A DNA stretch of 64,000 nucleotides. Source: Methylobacter sp. KS41 (GTDB taxonomy: Bacteria > Pseudomonadota > Gammaproteobacteria > Methylococcales > Methylomonadaceae). Location: positions 1,336,501-1,400,500 of the forward strand of contig PHSP01000001.1 of NCBI GenBank assembly GCA_002862125.1, read 5' to 3'. The translations under genes and the position numbers were made by a program. Numbering within the stretch: the stretch's first letter is position 1; each line of letters begins with the position of its first letter. This document shows positions 28,782-37,689 of the stretch, piece by piece. Under the pieces are notes generated by a model. It ran no database searches, had not been told where the DNA came from, and was given only the letters and a program-made list of their open reading frames with translations.

Positions 28782-28860
28782 GGATTTTTATGAGGTTCCT
28801 TTTAGAGCGTTTAAGCGGCGGATGCCATTCTTTGAAAAGAGAGTATCCATAAGTTTTGAT

Positions 28861-29463
28861 TTATTTATTAAACAAAGCAATACGCAGCATTGCCATAAAG
28901 CCTTTCAGCTTTTTCAACAAACCAGGCTGTTTGCGCAAACGCTCATGGCCAGGCAGCAATTGCCCTTTGGCTAATTTGCCAATTTTTCGTTTCACTGCAG
29001 GGTCAAGCTTGCCGTCGGCGGCTAACTCAAAAAACAGGGCTTTCACATTACCCAAATCAAAAAAATCCCGTTGCCACTCCCATTTATAATTGCCGCCGTA
29101 ACGAAACCAGGAACCTCCAATGCCGGCTACTTCATAATGCGTGCCGTCTTCACGCAGCGCGGGCGATACTTGACGCCATAAGCCTATCACCTCACCCTGT
29201 TTTTCATCAATCAAAATGCGGTGGTACGGATAACGCCATTCTTCAAAACCTTGCATTTGCACGCCTAACGCCCATTCTTCTATCTCTTTTCGGCTTCGCG
29301 CTACAAATTCTTCATTAGGGCCGATATTCCAGCGATATTCTGCATTATCGGTATACATAGCGCCCAGATATTTGGGCCAGTTACCTTCATTTTCCGCATC
29401 CCGATTTGCCTGCAACCACCGTTCGACCATCTCTTCAAGTTCCGCTCTGGGATATGCAGTCAT
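28861..29463 (-). CDS. SnoaL/NTF2-like protein in the sterol operon
   Basis: About 200 residues. The N-terminal two thirds resemble the cone-shaped NTF2/SnoaL fold: a helix MVERWLQANRDAENEGNWPKYL, a strand pair MYTDNAEYRWNIGPNEEFVARS, then VIGLWRQVSP and GIGGSWFRYGG. The C-terminus is basic and helical (KRKIGKLAKGQ, LRKQPGLLKKLKGF), perhaps membrane-binding. The start is set by an ATGA overlap with the CYP51-ferredoxin stop; the frame also opens at 29493. The function is not known. NTF2-fold relatives include ketosteroid isomerase and epoxide hydrolases, so an isomerase, hydrolase or binding role on a sterol intermediate is possible but unproven. Confidence 0.8.
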   Translation of the reverse strand: MTAYPRAELEEMVERWLQANRDAENEGNWPKYLGAMYTDNAEYRWNIGPNEEFVARSRKEIEEWALGVQMQGFEEWRYPYHRILIDEKQGEVIGLWRQVSPALREDGTHYEVAGIGGSWFRYGGNYKWEWQRDFFDLGNVKALFFELAADGKLDPAVKRKIGKLAKGQLLPGHERLRKQPGLLKKLKGFMAMLRIALFNK

Positions 29464-31115
29464 TCTTTGTCTCTCTTGCTCGCTAAATTGCATTCAATTT
29501 TAATTGCCTTGGTGGGACAATATTTCTCGGCTTGCAGCGCTTTTTCCAGCAAATCCGGCGACGGATTTTCCTGTAAAACACTCACATTGCCTGCATCGTC
29601 TACTTGAAAAAGTTCAGGCGCTTCAGTCATGCAGGTTGCATGGCCCTGACAAAGCTCTCTGTCGATTTTTATCTGAAAAACGGGGCCTGCCAGAGCGGAT
29701 TCCAACACATTTTTTTTCGTTGAGTCAGTTGCCGCTTCATTCCCGCCGGCGCGTTTTATGTAACGAACACGGCAAGGTGATGCCGGTTGCACCACCATTT
29801 GGGTGAAATCATCCTGATAAGCGTCTTTGCCGTCGATCAGTTCAAAAGTATACCTTCGTAACAGAATGCAAAAAATCGCCTTTAACTGCAACATGGCAAA
29901 AGCGTTACCGCTGCATTTGTGCTTGCCGCCACCGAAAGCGATCCAGCTGAAAGGCATGGCATCTTCCTGACGCGCTTCCGAATAACGATCAGGATCAAAC
30001 TTTTCCGGATCAGGGAAAACGTCCGCGATGCGGTGCGACACGCGCGGCGAAGCGCATGCATATTTTCCGGCTTTGACCGTATAGCCTTTAAAGTGAAAGT
30101 CTTGCATTACTTTCCGGATTAAAAATATCAATGGCGGATGCAGACGCAAAACCTCCTTAATGACATTTTCCAACAGCGGAATTTCACGTAAGGATTGAAA
30201 AGTGACTTCGCCATCAGCTCCAAACAAGCGATCCAGTTCAGTCAATACCAGCTCCAGCTGTTCAGGGCGCCGCGCCAGCTCCAGCAGGGTCCAAGCCGCT
30301 GTCCCTGCTGTTGTGTGATGCCCCGCGAAAATCGTGCCTATTAACATGCCAGTTATTTCGTGAGCCGATAAGCTAGTGCCGTCATCATATTTGGATTCAA
30401 TCAGTAATTGAAACGCATCTTCACTTTTTTCTGATTTCCGGGCTCTTTTGGCGATAATGCCGGTCACTAATTCTTGCAGCCGGGCCCGAGCCCTATCACG
30501 GCGGCGAAATACCGGCAAGGGCAAATAGGGGAAGACAAAAGCCAGGGGATTTACGCCCTTTTCAAGATCATGATAAATTTTCGCAAATTCATCATTTAAT
30601 TCATAACGGAATTCATCGCCAAGCAAACAGTGGCTGGATGTATAAATGGTGAGTTCTTTCATAAACTCAAGCAAATCAATTTCGCCGCTATCGCCCCAGC
30701 CGGAAATCATTTGTTCGACTTCACGGACTATCACCTGCGCATAGCCGCGCATCGGCTTATCGCGCAATACCGGCATGAGCATTTTAAGCTGCTGGTCTTT
30801 TTTATTTGGAGGCGCATCAAAAACCACGCCTTTGCCAAAAATAGGCGTCATGATTTTATACGCCTGGCTTTGGTCCAGCTGATCATCAGCTGCGCGAAAA
30901 AATGCTTCGTTAGCTTCAGGGCCGGTCATTAGCACCATTTTTTGATGAAACATACGGAATTCGCCGATTTCTCCCAGTGTATTTCTAAGCGTCATCATAT
31001 ATTGAAAGGGATTCTTGCCAAATTCGAGCATGTGTCCTAAAAGCGGCAACGCGCGAGCCATTTTAGGCGGCTCTTTGCCAGCAGAAACATTTTTGTCGAT
31101 AGTCGTTTTATTCAT
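29460..31115 (-). CDS. cyp51: Sterol 14-alpha-demethylase CYP51 fused to a ferredoxin
   Basis: Removes the 14-alpha methyl group of lanosterol-type sterols. 551 residues from the ATG at 31115; the frame opens earlier at a TTG (31154), not favoured. P450 features: I-helix GTIFAGHHTTAGTAAW, ExxR in KEVLRLHPP, and haem loop FGGGKHKCSG with the cysteine ligand. After a linker comes a ferredoxin domain with CQGHATC and YCPTKAI, the three-cysteine pattern of a 3Fe-4S ferredoxin. This fusion is the hallmark described from Methylococcus capsulatus, where the ferredoxin supplies electrons in cis. First gene of the operon. Confidence 0.94.
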   Translation of the reverse strand: MNKTTIDKNVSAGKEPPKMARALPLLGHMLEFGKNPFQYMMTLRNTLGEIGEFRMFHQKMVLMTGPEANEAFFRAADDQLDQSQAYKIMTPIFGKGVVFDAPPNKKDQQLKMLMPVLRDKPMRGYAQVIVREVEQMISGWGDSGEIDLLEFMKELTIYTSSHCLLGDEFRYELNDEFAKIYHDLEKGVNPLAFVFPYLPLPVFRRRDRARARLQELVTGIIAKRARKSEKSEDAFQLLIESKYDDGTSLSAHEITGMLIGTIFAGHHTTAGTAAWTLLELARRPEQLELVLTELDRLFGADGEVTFQSLREIPLLENVIKEVLRLHPPLIFLIRKVMQDFHFKGYTVKAGKYACASPRVSHRIADVFPDPEKFDPDRYSEARQEDAMPFSWIAFGGGKHKCSGNAFAMLQLKAIFCILLRRYTFELIDGKDAYQDDFTQMVVQPASPCRVRYIKRAGGNEAATDSTKKNVLESALAGPVFQIKIDRELCQGHATCMTEAPELFQVDDAGNVSVLQENPSPDLLEKALQAEKYCPTKAIKIECNLASKRDKE

Positions 31116-32140
31116 ATAACTCGCTTGGAATGTGGCGCGCGTTAAGGAACGCAAATATCATAAACGCGGGGTTCCTTGGAGAACTCAAGCGATTTAAGGC
31201 CACAAGCTGATGCCAGGAAACTTTTAATTTTACGCGGTGACTGGTAAATGTACAAAACTTTCTATCATAATTGATGCCGCCGCATAACCTGTCACAGGAC
31301 GCTACTTTCAGAAATTATAAAACGTGCCGGTCTGAAACTTTGCTGGCAACAAGTCAACCTTTCGTACTCGGTATACGTAGAATCGACAAGCATACTAACT
31401 TCAGGCGACCGGCTGCGAGCGATACGCTAATGTTACGTTGAGTGAAGCAGTTTACCGGCCAAAAAAAGTTGCCGTATTCTGCCGGTTCCAATCGCACCGG
31501 CAAGCTCCTTGGAGGCAACGAAAATTAACAGCAATATCACCAGCCAAAGTTGTATGACCCAGAATCGGGGTTCTGTCAGCTCGGCCTGAGTGTGTTGTTC
31601 AGCAATCAAGACGCTTTTGTAATTGAGCATAGAACCAATAGCAAGATCTCCCATAGCGGTTTTTCTGATTTATAGAAAGCCCAGCCAAAAAAGGCCTTGC
31701 CTATCCGGGAACAGAATAATTCTGTTCCTATTTTTGCCGCTGCATTGCCTTCCGAAGACGTTATCAAGGAGATGATCAGAGGAATATGGGTATTATTCGA
31801 ACTTTCGGCTTTCAAACGTAAATTTTCTCGCGGCCAACCCGCTCATGCTGCGCGAGATAACCGCCAATTTTCAAACTTTTTTTAGTCCTGGAGTTTTTAC
31901 GCGATTTGCTTCAGCCATGCAGTGACACTCCTCAGATTCCCTCCGGAGGGGTAATCAAGAAGCCATGATTGAAAATGCGCTCGTCTTTATATTTGCTATC
32001 TTTCTGGTGTGTTAAGCGGGGCGGATACTAACACCCCCGCAACTCACCTGATCTATGCGAGCGGCAGGGATGGTTCGTAAGATTAGCTATTCAGATACTC
32101 TCAATAGCTAAAGGGAACAATCGTATTGGCAGTTAGTGCA
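31116..32140. other. About 1-kb region upstream of the sterol operon with no confident gene
   Basis: Two overlapping minus-strand frames (31433-31654, 73 codons, with one hydrophobic span; 31606-31815, 69 codons) have no ribosome sites or known relatives. They could be the shifted remains of one small membrane protein. A perfect 21-bp palindrome lies at 31708-31728 (arms GGAACAGAAT / ATTCTGTTCC). The sterol operon promoter is expected within roughly 31120-31400. Confidence 0.4.
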
Positions 32141-32878
32141 TTAATCAGCGAGACTCGGGTCGATCCAGCCCTGCTGGGCAAAATACGTAGCCAGTTTGGC
32201 GGCAATCTTATCGGCCATTTTCTTTGCCTGTTCAGCAGAAGCCGACCTGTAACTTTTGACGCCTCCCGCTACAGCATTGGTCGCGACAACCGCTGCAGCG
32301 CCGGCGCCCGCTGCCGCCCCTGCGGGGCCCAACACAGCCGCGCCTGGCATGTCGCCGCTATCCGCATGGGCATCAAAAGCGATCAACTCCTTATATCCCG
32401 AAGGTGAAGGTGCTAAAACCCTGACCTTGCTGTCTAGCGAGGATTTGCCCAAACCTAAACCGATCACATTCCTGCGTAACCGGTTGCCTTCATCAATACC
32501 GGCGAAATAGCCGGTTATCAGAATTGCTCCTGGAGTAACCCGCAAGCTTTGATCCGCGCGTATGGCATTCAAGCCTAAATTGTTTATTTTTTGCCACAGC
32601 TCGGTTGCCATGGCATCAGCTACTTCATGACCTATCTGCACTTGTTCAGCTGTCTGACTGTTGTTCTGAATTTTCCTCTGAATCTTCGCAAAAATACTGG
32701 AATTTTGTTGAACATCCTGAGGATTAACTGCGAAGTTGTAAATCAGCACGGGATTTGGCGTGGGCATTCCGGCATTGGCTACCGCATAGGTTTCCTGAAC
32801 ATTCGTTTTGCTACAACCGGCAATCATCAAAAAAAATAATCCGGCTCCTGTTAATCTTAATAAATTTTTTAATTGCAT
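32141..32878 (-). CDS. DUF4410-type lipoprotein
   Basis: About 245 residues. The signal peptide ends in a lipobox (FLMIAGCSKT), so it is probably anchored in the outer membrane. The body matches the DUF4410 pattern: VQIGHEVADAMATELWQKI, then ILITGYFAGIDEGNRLRRNVIGLGLG, and a Gly/Ala-rich stretch near residues 180-200. The function of DUF4410 is not known. The start at 32878 has AGGAG 6 bases upstream; the longer frame to 32962 does not begin with a signal peptide. First of a long run of exported proteins. Confidence 0.8.
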   Translation of the reverse strand: MQLKNLLRLTGAGLFFLMIAGCSKTNVQETYAVANAGMPTPNPVLIYNFAVNPQDVQQNSSIFAKIQRKIQNNSQTAEQVQIGHEVADAMATELWQKINNLGLNAIRADQSLRVTPGAILITGYFAGIDEGNRLRRNVIGLGLGKSSLDSKVRVLAPSPSGYKELIAFDAHADSGDMPGAAVLGPAGAAAGAGAAAVVATNAVAGGVKSYRSASAEQAKKMADKIAAKLATYFAQQGWIDPSLAD

Positions 32879-32962
32879 AAATTCTCCTGCATGGTTAGGG
32901 GGTGGGTAATAAAATAGAATCGAGACAAAATCAATCAGATCTTCCCTCATGCCGTGAAACAC

Positions 32963-33340
32963 TCATCTGTGCCAAGCGGCCGAACCGCCGTGAGGCCCGG
33001 TTGCGACTCCGGAACCATGACTCCAGACAGCGGAGCCGCCATAGGCTCCATGCGCGACTCCGGATCCATGATTCCAGGCAGCCGAACCACCGTGTGCGCC
33101 ATAAGCAACTCCCGCGCCACTATGATAATAAGCAGCGCCACCATAGGCTCCATGAGCATAGCCAGCGCCTGGCGCTACATAAACAGCTCTAGGTGCGGGG
33201 GCGACATAAACAGCTCTAGGAGCCGGGGCGGCCACTACACCGCGAGCGCCGGCATACACCCACGCACCTGCAGGGAGTGATGTTGACATCGCTGCTATTA
33301 AGCTCACCAATAACAGTGTAATTTTCTGTTGATTCATCAT
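32963..33340 (-). CDS. Exported Gly/His/Tyr-rich repeat protein
   Basis: 125 residues. A signal peptide (ending SLPAGA) is followed by two copies of APRAVYVAP and then by repeats of a GGSAxWxHGSGVAxG unit: three or four copies in the last 60 residues. Low complexity, small and surface-exposed in character. Function unknown. A related repeat (GGSASWSHSSAGG, HGSGTYTGPHGNSASWSH) occurs in the protein at 34301-34900. GGGT precedes a double ATG. Confidence 0.7.
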   Translation of the reverse strand: MMNQQKITLLLVSLIAAMSTSLPAGAWVYAGARGVVAAPAPRAVYVAPAPRAVYVAPGAGYAHGAYGGAAYYHSGAGVAYGAHGGSAAWNHGSGVAHGAYGGSAVWSHGSGVATGPHGGSAAWHR

Positions 33341-33355
33341 TTTACCCTCATTGAT

Positions 33356-34231
33356 TTATTTTTTTTGTCCAGCTTGATAAGCGCCAAACTCTATTTGTTT
33401 GGCATTGGCGGGTATTTTAAAGGCAAAGGTATTCGCACTTAACTTCGGATTCAGATTCCAGTCCGCATATTCAACCAGGAACCGGGGAAAGTTTGGGACT
33501 TGCTTGTAGGTCATTGCCAAACGGAGCGGGAGCGCTCTTTTACCGTTTTCGATCCATATTTCCCAATTAATGCCGGGTTCCATGTAGGCGAAATGTTCGC
33601 AAGGCACTCCATTTACCATTGAAGGCCCCACCACGATGGCATGTGTCAAGTTTTTGGTCATCACGGCATAAGGATCGCTATACATAAAATCCGCAGAAGG
33701 GAAATTAATTTGGGCCTTGGTCAATACGAAATCCACCATGTCGTCAATTGTTGTAAGCGGACTGGAAACAGCATAGAGATTCTTCTGGGGATCGTAAGCG
33801 GTAACTTTAGCCCCATCGAAATAAAGCTGAAAACTTGACACGTCTCCAGTAACATTGACGCGTAATTTGTCAGGCCGCCGCAAGGCGACATCCGCATCGA
33901 CAAAAAAGGTTAGAAATTGACCGGTAATGGCCTGCATTTCTATAAAGCTGCTTGAATGGTAGGTAAACGACTTGGCAGAGGCCAGTTTATCACTCATCTG
34001 CTTAAGCCGGTCCAGGGCATATCGTTCGATAATCGGCGCTGGCGGCGGAGCAGGCCTTTCAGACTGTGCGGCAGGTTGCTGTTCCGCCGCCTTTGTTGCA
34101 GCCTGAGCCTGCACGTTGACTGGAGTCTTCTCCTCGTGGGCACAGCCTTGTACTAAAAACACAAGAACGATCACGGGTAACTGGATAAGTGCCAACGATA
34201 TTTTTCTTGATTTTTTTTGTTCACTTTGCAT
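33356..34231 (-). CDS. DUF2092-type lipoprotein
   Basis: 291 residues with a lipoprotein signal (VFLVQGCAHEE) and then an Ala/Gln/Pro-rich linker. The body has the DUF2092 pattern (DADVALRRPDKLRVNVTGD, FDGAKVTAYDPQKNLYAV, VNGVPCEHFAYMEPGINWE), a fold related to the LolA/LolB lipoprotein carriers. A periplasmic role in lipid or lipoprotein handling is an inference from fold only. It lies 16 bp from the repeat protein downstream, so both are likely cotranscribed. Confidence 0.85.
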   Translation of the reverse strand: MQSEQKKSRKISLALIQLPVIVLVFLVQGCAHEEKTPVNVQAQAATKAAEQQPAAQSERPAPPPAPIIERYALDRLKQMSDKLASAKSFTYHSSSFIEMQAITGQFLTFFVDADVALRRPDKLRVNVTGDVSSFQLYFDGAKVTAYDPQKNLYAVSSPLTTIDDMVDFVLTKAQINFPSADFMYSDPYAVMTKNLTHAIVVGPSMVNGVPCEHFAYMEPGINWEIWIENGKRALPLRLAMTYKQVPNFPRFLVEYADWNLNPKLSANTFAFKIPANAKQIEFGAYQAGQKK

Positions 34232-34300
34232 GATCAGTTCTCTCTTTTAATATTACAGTGCTGTGTATTGGTCTTTCTTATTCACATATATCCGGCGATA

Positions 34301-34900
34301 TTAATACGGCGCTGGAACCACCTGGTAATAGGCCCCGTTGCTTCCGAAATAGGGCCTGAACCAGTTCGTACCGCATTCATAATATTGACCCGAACTGATA
34401 TTTATATTCGCGCAGCCTCCCGGCAGATAGGTCAGCGTGGCGCCAAGCGGCATAGCCGCAGACGCCATCACCGGCTGCTGTACCACTACAGTAGTTGGCG
34501 CCGGAGCCGGACTGGATGCTGCCGCAGCGCCGGCCATAGCCCCTACCGCGAGACCGGCGATGCCTGCCGCAGCAACCGTTCCACCGCTGTAACCGCCGCC
34601 GCCATAATATGCGGAGTGATAGCCGTAGCCGTGATAACCGCCGTAGGCAGGGGGATGATAACCGCCATAGCTATGACTCCAGCTAGCCGAATTGCCGTGT
34701 GGTCCGGTATAGGTGCCAGAGCCATGTCCCCAGCCGCCGAATGCGCCGCCGGCTGAACTATGACTCCAGCTGGCGGAGCCGCCAAATCTTCCCGACGCAG
34801 ACCCGCCGCCATAGGACATCCACGCTTGTGATGGAAATGATATTGTTGCCATACAAATACCCGTGACCAGAAGATAGCAACTTTTATTTCGAATAATCAT
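34301..34900 (-). CDS. Exported Gly/Tyr/His-rich protein with SAxWSH repeats
   Basis: About 199 residues from the ATG at 34900 (signal peptide IIRNKSCYLLVTGICMATIS...SQA; AAGG 8 bases upstream). The mature part begins with Gly/Ser/Trp/His repeats, runs through a Tyr/Gly-rich segment (GGYHGYGYHSAYYGGGG), a hydrophobic Gly/Ala stretch and an ordered C-terminus with paired cysteines (PGGCANI, YYECGTNWF). The C-terminal module resembles that of small exported proteins found beside similar repeats. Function unknown; probably surface-located. Confidence 0.7.
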   Translation of the reverse strand: MIIRNKSCYLLVTGICMATISFPSQAWMSYGGGSASGRFGGSASWSHSSAGGAFGGWGHGSGTYTGPHGNSASWSHSYGGYHPPAYGGYHGYGYHSAYYGGGGYSGGTVAAAGIAGLAVGAMAGAAAASSPAPAPTTVVVQQPVMASAAMPLGATLTYLPGGCANINISSGQYYECGTNWFRPYFGSNGAYYQVVPAPY

Positions 34901-35034
34901 AACACTTACCTTAAAAATAACGATTTTCCTAATACTACCACGAAAAATCACGAATTTTTTAGAAAAAACCGGCATGCTGATTTGAGAACTCATCGCAATA
35001 AAATTCAATACTTAGAGTCCTTTATATCCTTTCC

Positions 35035-35207
35035 GGCTAGGAGTCTGTCGGATAGAAGCCATTTTTCACTCATGAGTGGATTTATAAAGGCATATATTGA
35101 TAAAAACACACGTCTAAGTGTTGAAATTCTTCATGAAAACACATAGTTTAAAACTCAAAGTGGAATTTTTCTAATATCGATTCGCTAAGTCCGACAGGCT
35201 CCTAGCC
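35035..35207. mobile_element. MITE-like element flanked by CTAG
   Basis: GGCTAGGAGTCTGTCGGA (35035-35052) and the complement of 35190-35207 (GGCTAGGAGCCTGTCGGA) match at 17 of 18 bases. If CTAG is the duplicated target, the element proper has GAGYCTGTCGGA ends. 173 bp, AT-rich, no coding frame. It sits in the 376-bp gap upstream of the repeat-protein gene (34901-35276), which otherwise shows nothing. Confidence 0.6.
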
Positions 35208-35276
35208 ACGCAAGGCGGACTTCATGCTAAGCTTTTTGACTATTGGGTATCGCCTAGGCTTTGATAACGCGCCATG

Positions 35277-35687
35277 TTATTGTCCGCTCTCCAGAATTTG
35301 GCCGGTGTTTGCAAAGGCATTGCAATTATCCTGATCACGGCACATCGTTTCATAAACCGCGCTTTTTCCGCACCCCCTGACGCCGATGGTATATTCGGTC
35401 CACTCATAACCTCCACCTCCTCCCATACCTATGCCGTTAATATAAGTAACCTTCTTCGAGAGCACTGTGCCGCTCGCCTGAGGACAGTTCAGTTCGAACC
35501 GGCCTCTCGCTAGCGCAGTGTTCAGAGCTGATGGGGCGTTCTGCGCAAGAAACTGAGCCTCGGTCTGACAAGCGCTGATAATCAAAGGCAAAACCAGCGC
35601 GGCCAGACCAATCCGCATTGGGTGATCCAAGCCGGATGACTTTAGCATTTGACTGTCAGTTTTTTTAAATTTTCCCGCGTTTTTCAT
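35277..35687 (-). CDS. Small lipoprotein, unknown family
   Basis: 136 residues. After a 20-25-residue basic leader comes a lipobox (LIISACQTEA), then FELNCPQASGTVLSKKV, a run of five glycines and a C-terminal domain with cysteines in VRGCGKSA, ETMCRDQDNCNA that may form disulfides. No assigned function. GGGAG precedes the ATG. Part of the envelope cluster and on the same strand as its neighbours. Confidence 0.65.
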   Translation of the reverse strand: MKNAGKFKKTDSQMLKSSGLDHPMRIGLAALVLPLIISACQTEAQFLAQNAPSALNTALARGRFELNCPQASGTVLSKKVTYINGIGMGGGGGYEWTEYTIGVRGCGKSAVYETMCRDQDNCNAFANTGQILESGQ

Positions 35688-35867
35688 GGTGGTTTCTCCC
35701 AGTTTTAATTAAGTTGCCATTTGCGACATTCATCAACCGGCGGCAACAATTGATGCCTAATAAATATATCGGAATTTCCTCAAAACCCATCGCCTGCCGT
35801 CAACAGGGCGGCGAGAGTAAAGATTTTTATTGTCCTGCCTTATTATAGAAATTTCGTAAATAGTTCT

Positions 35868-36692
35868 TTACCAATAGCCGGTCAGCCCGAGGAAGGCTCC
35901 GTGTATTATTACATCTGATGCCAGGACAGGTTTATCCACTTTCACGCTCAAAACCTTGTAACCTGCTTCCACTGAAGCGGGAACGCCAAAAAATCTCGTA
36001 CGATAACCGATTATCCCGAGCGCGGAGCCGGTGAAGCTCACATTATCCACACCGAAACCACCAACGCTGCCATCTATTTTAGCAAACCACTTCGGAGAAA
36101 ACTCCAGTGTGAAACGGCCGCCAACCAGTGGAGCCGTGACAGACACATTGCTGGAAGCACTGATGCCGCCGATTACCGCTTCATTTCCCAGCCAGATGGT
36201 GCGCCCTCCCGCATAGATGTCGAGGATGTTGGAAGGCGATTTCTCGTCCCAGCGGGAAACGCGTTCGGAGGCTGATGGACCCAACAAGCGGTAGGTCGCG
36301 CCGTACTCCATAATGCCCATCCGGGTTGACAAGCCTTTGCTGTAACCCTGGTCTCTGGCAGGCCTAAAATCCGCACCCAAGTAATTGCCATCCAGGTAGA
36401 ACCCCATCCGCTCATAATGCGCTTCAAAATGCCCATTGAACTCCATCGGGAAATTGCGCATCTTCCCGACAATATCGCCGAAGCTGAAATCGGACGACTT
36501 GTTGAACGGCCCGGCGGAAAAATTACCGTCTATGTTCGGCAGCCACAAATAGGTTCCGAGATTGAACGACCAGGGATTTTGGACGGTATCGCCTTTCTCT
36601 GCTCCTGCGCATTGGGCGTTGGTAGCCGCCGACAATGCGGCAGCCAGAACCAGGGGTTTGAAAAACGGGGAAAAGCGTTTATTTACTGTCAT
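35868..36692 (-). CDS. Outer-membrane beta-barrel protein
   Basis: About 274 residues from the ATG at 36692, which has GGAG 7 bases upstream (the frame opens at 36722). Signal peptide ending in AQCAGA. The rest is alternating hydrophobic/polar strands (SFNLGTYLWLPNIDGNF, FNGHFEAHYERMGFYLDGNY, LDIYAGGRTIWLG) and ends in an aromatic residue (LGLTGYW), as outer-membrane barrels do. No known ligand. It could be a porin or structural barrel serving the lipoprotein cluster. Confidence 0.75.
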   Translation of the reverse strand: MTVNKRFSPFFKPLVLAAALSAATNAQCAGAEKGDTVQNPWSFNLGTYLWLPNIDGNFSAGPFNKSSDFSFGDIVGKMRNFPMEFNGHFEAHYERMGFYLDGNYLGADFRPARDQGYSKGLSTRMGIMEYGATYRLLGPSASERVSRWDEKSPSNILDIYAGGRTIWLGNEAVIGGISASSNVSVTAPLVGGRFTLEFSPKWFAKIDGSVGGFGVDNVSFTGSALGIIGYRTRFFGVPASVEAGYKVLSVKVDKPVLASDVIIHGAFLGLTGYW

Positions 36693-36802
36693 GAAAGGTC
36701 TCCTTAATTTTTTTGGGCCCAATAGGAAACGCTGTGCGCACCTTCCGGCATTTAATATTACATAATATTTGGCACAACATACTCTACATGACTATTTCCC
36801 GA

Positions 36803-37552
36803 TTAAAACAAGGGCTTTATGAAGCGGAGCGCTAGAAACCTTAAGGTTCCCTCCAGCGGGTTATTCAATTCCAGGATGAGATAAATAGCGCACGACATCG
36901 ATAGGGCGCAGATAAGCAAGGCCGATAGCGCTGTACGGTTTAGCGGAGCCAACAGACCGAATTGGATAAACAGAACGGTGAGCCAGAATGACAAAACAAC
37001 CAGAAATATCCCCGGCAGATTAGTCTGCGACTGTTCGATCAACATCCAACGTGATTGCATCATATCGGCGCCAATTTGCAGGGCCTGTGTTAGAAGGTAT
37101 TTTTGGGCGTCGTTCCGCGGCGAAAGCTCACGAATCTTGCTGTAAGCTTCAGCCATTCCGGTGGCCGCTTCCATCTTCGAAAAATCGGTCCCTTTCGCGC
37201 TTTCGTTTGGCCAGATGCGTTCGATCCCGGCGGCGGTCGCCATACGCACAAGCTCCCTCGCTTCATTCGCTTCCGGTCCATAGCTGGACAAGTAATAGTC
37301 GAGTGTGATGATTTTCGCGCCTGATTGGGTGATGCTTGCGGTTGTTTCATCGTAGTTGCCCTTCGCCGAAGTTACCAGCAGACCAATAATCAAAGCTATC
37401 AGGGTAGCCATCATGCCGGCGGCCGTCATCAGAATATCCTTGGAATCGGCTTGCGTGTGATGTTCCGGTAGAACAAAACGGAGATATAAACCCAGCGCCA
37501 TTCCACAAAGCATAAAGACAAGAATAATAAACGCAACTAACGGAGCGGGCAC
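36803..37552 (-). CDS. DUF4239 (bestrophin-like) membrane protein
   Basis: 249 residues with four hydrophobic segments (about 5-27, 42-62, 180-200, 205-228) and a soluble middle loop. The C-terminal ELNNPLEGTLR motif and the early LIGLLVTSAKGNYDE are characteristic of the DUF4239 bestrophin-like family; ion-channel activity is suggested by that name but not shown. The start is GTG with GGGTAAACA ahead of it. Inner membrane. Confidence 0.75.
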   Translation of the reverse strand: MPAPLVAFIILVFMLCGMALGLYLRFVLPEHHTQADSKDILMTAAGMMATLIALIIGLLVTSAKGNYDETTASITQSGAKIITLDYYLSSYGPEANEARELVRMATAAGIERIWPNESAKGTDFSKMEAATGMAEAYSKIRELSPRNDAQKYLLTQALQIGADMMQSRWMLIEQSQTNLPGIFLVVLSFWLTVLFIQFGLLAPLNRTALSALLICALSMSCAIYLILELNNPLEGTLRFLALRFIKPLF

Positions 37553-37689
37553 TGTTTACCCTGCACTACTCTTGCGAAACTGTAATTAAATATTTTGTTA
37601 AATGTAAAACATTGTGTCATTTGTTTACCTGTGAAATTTTTATAGCTCCTCAATGGTTCGTCTATTTATCGCATATTGATGCCCGGATC

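Noticed and set aside
31433-31815. Two overlapping small ORFs with one hydrophobic segment
   Set aside because: No start signals; at most remains of one gene, kept only as a note in the region entry.
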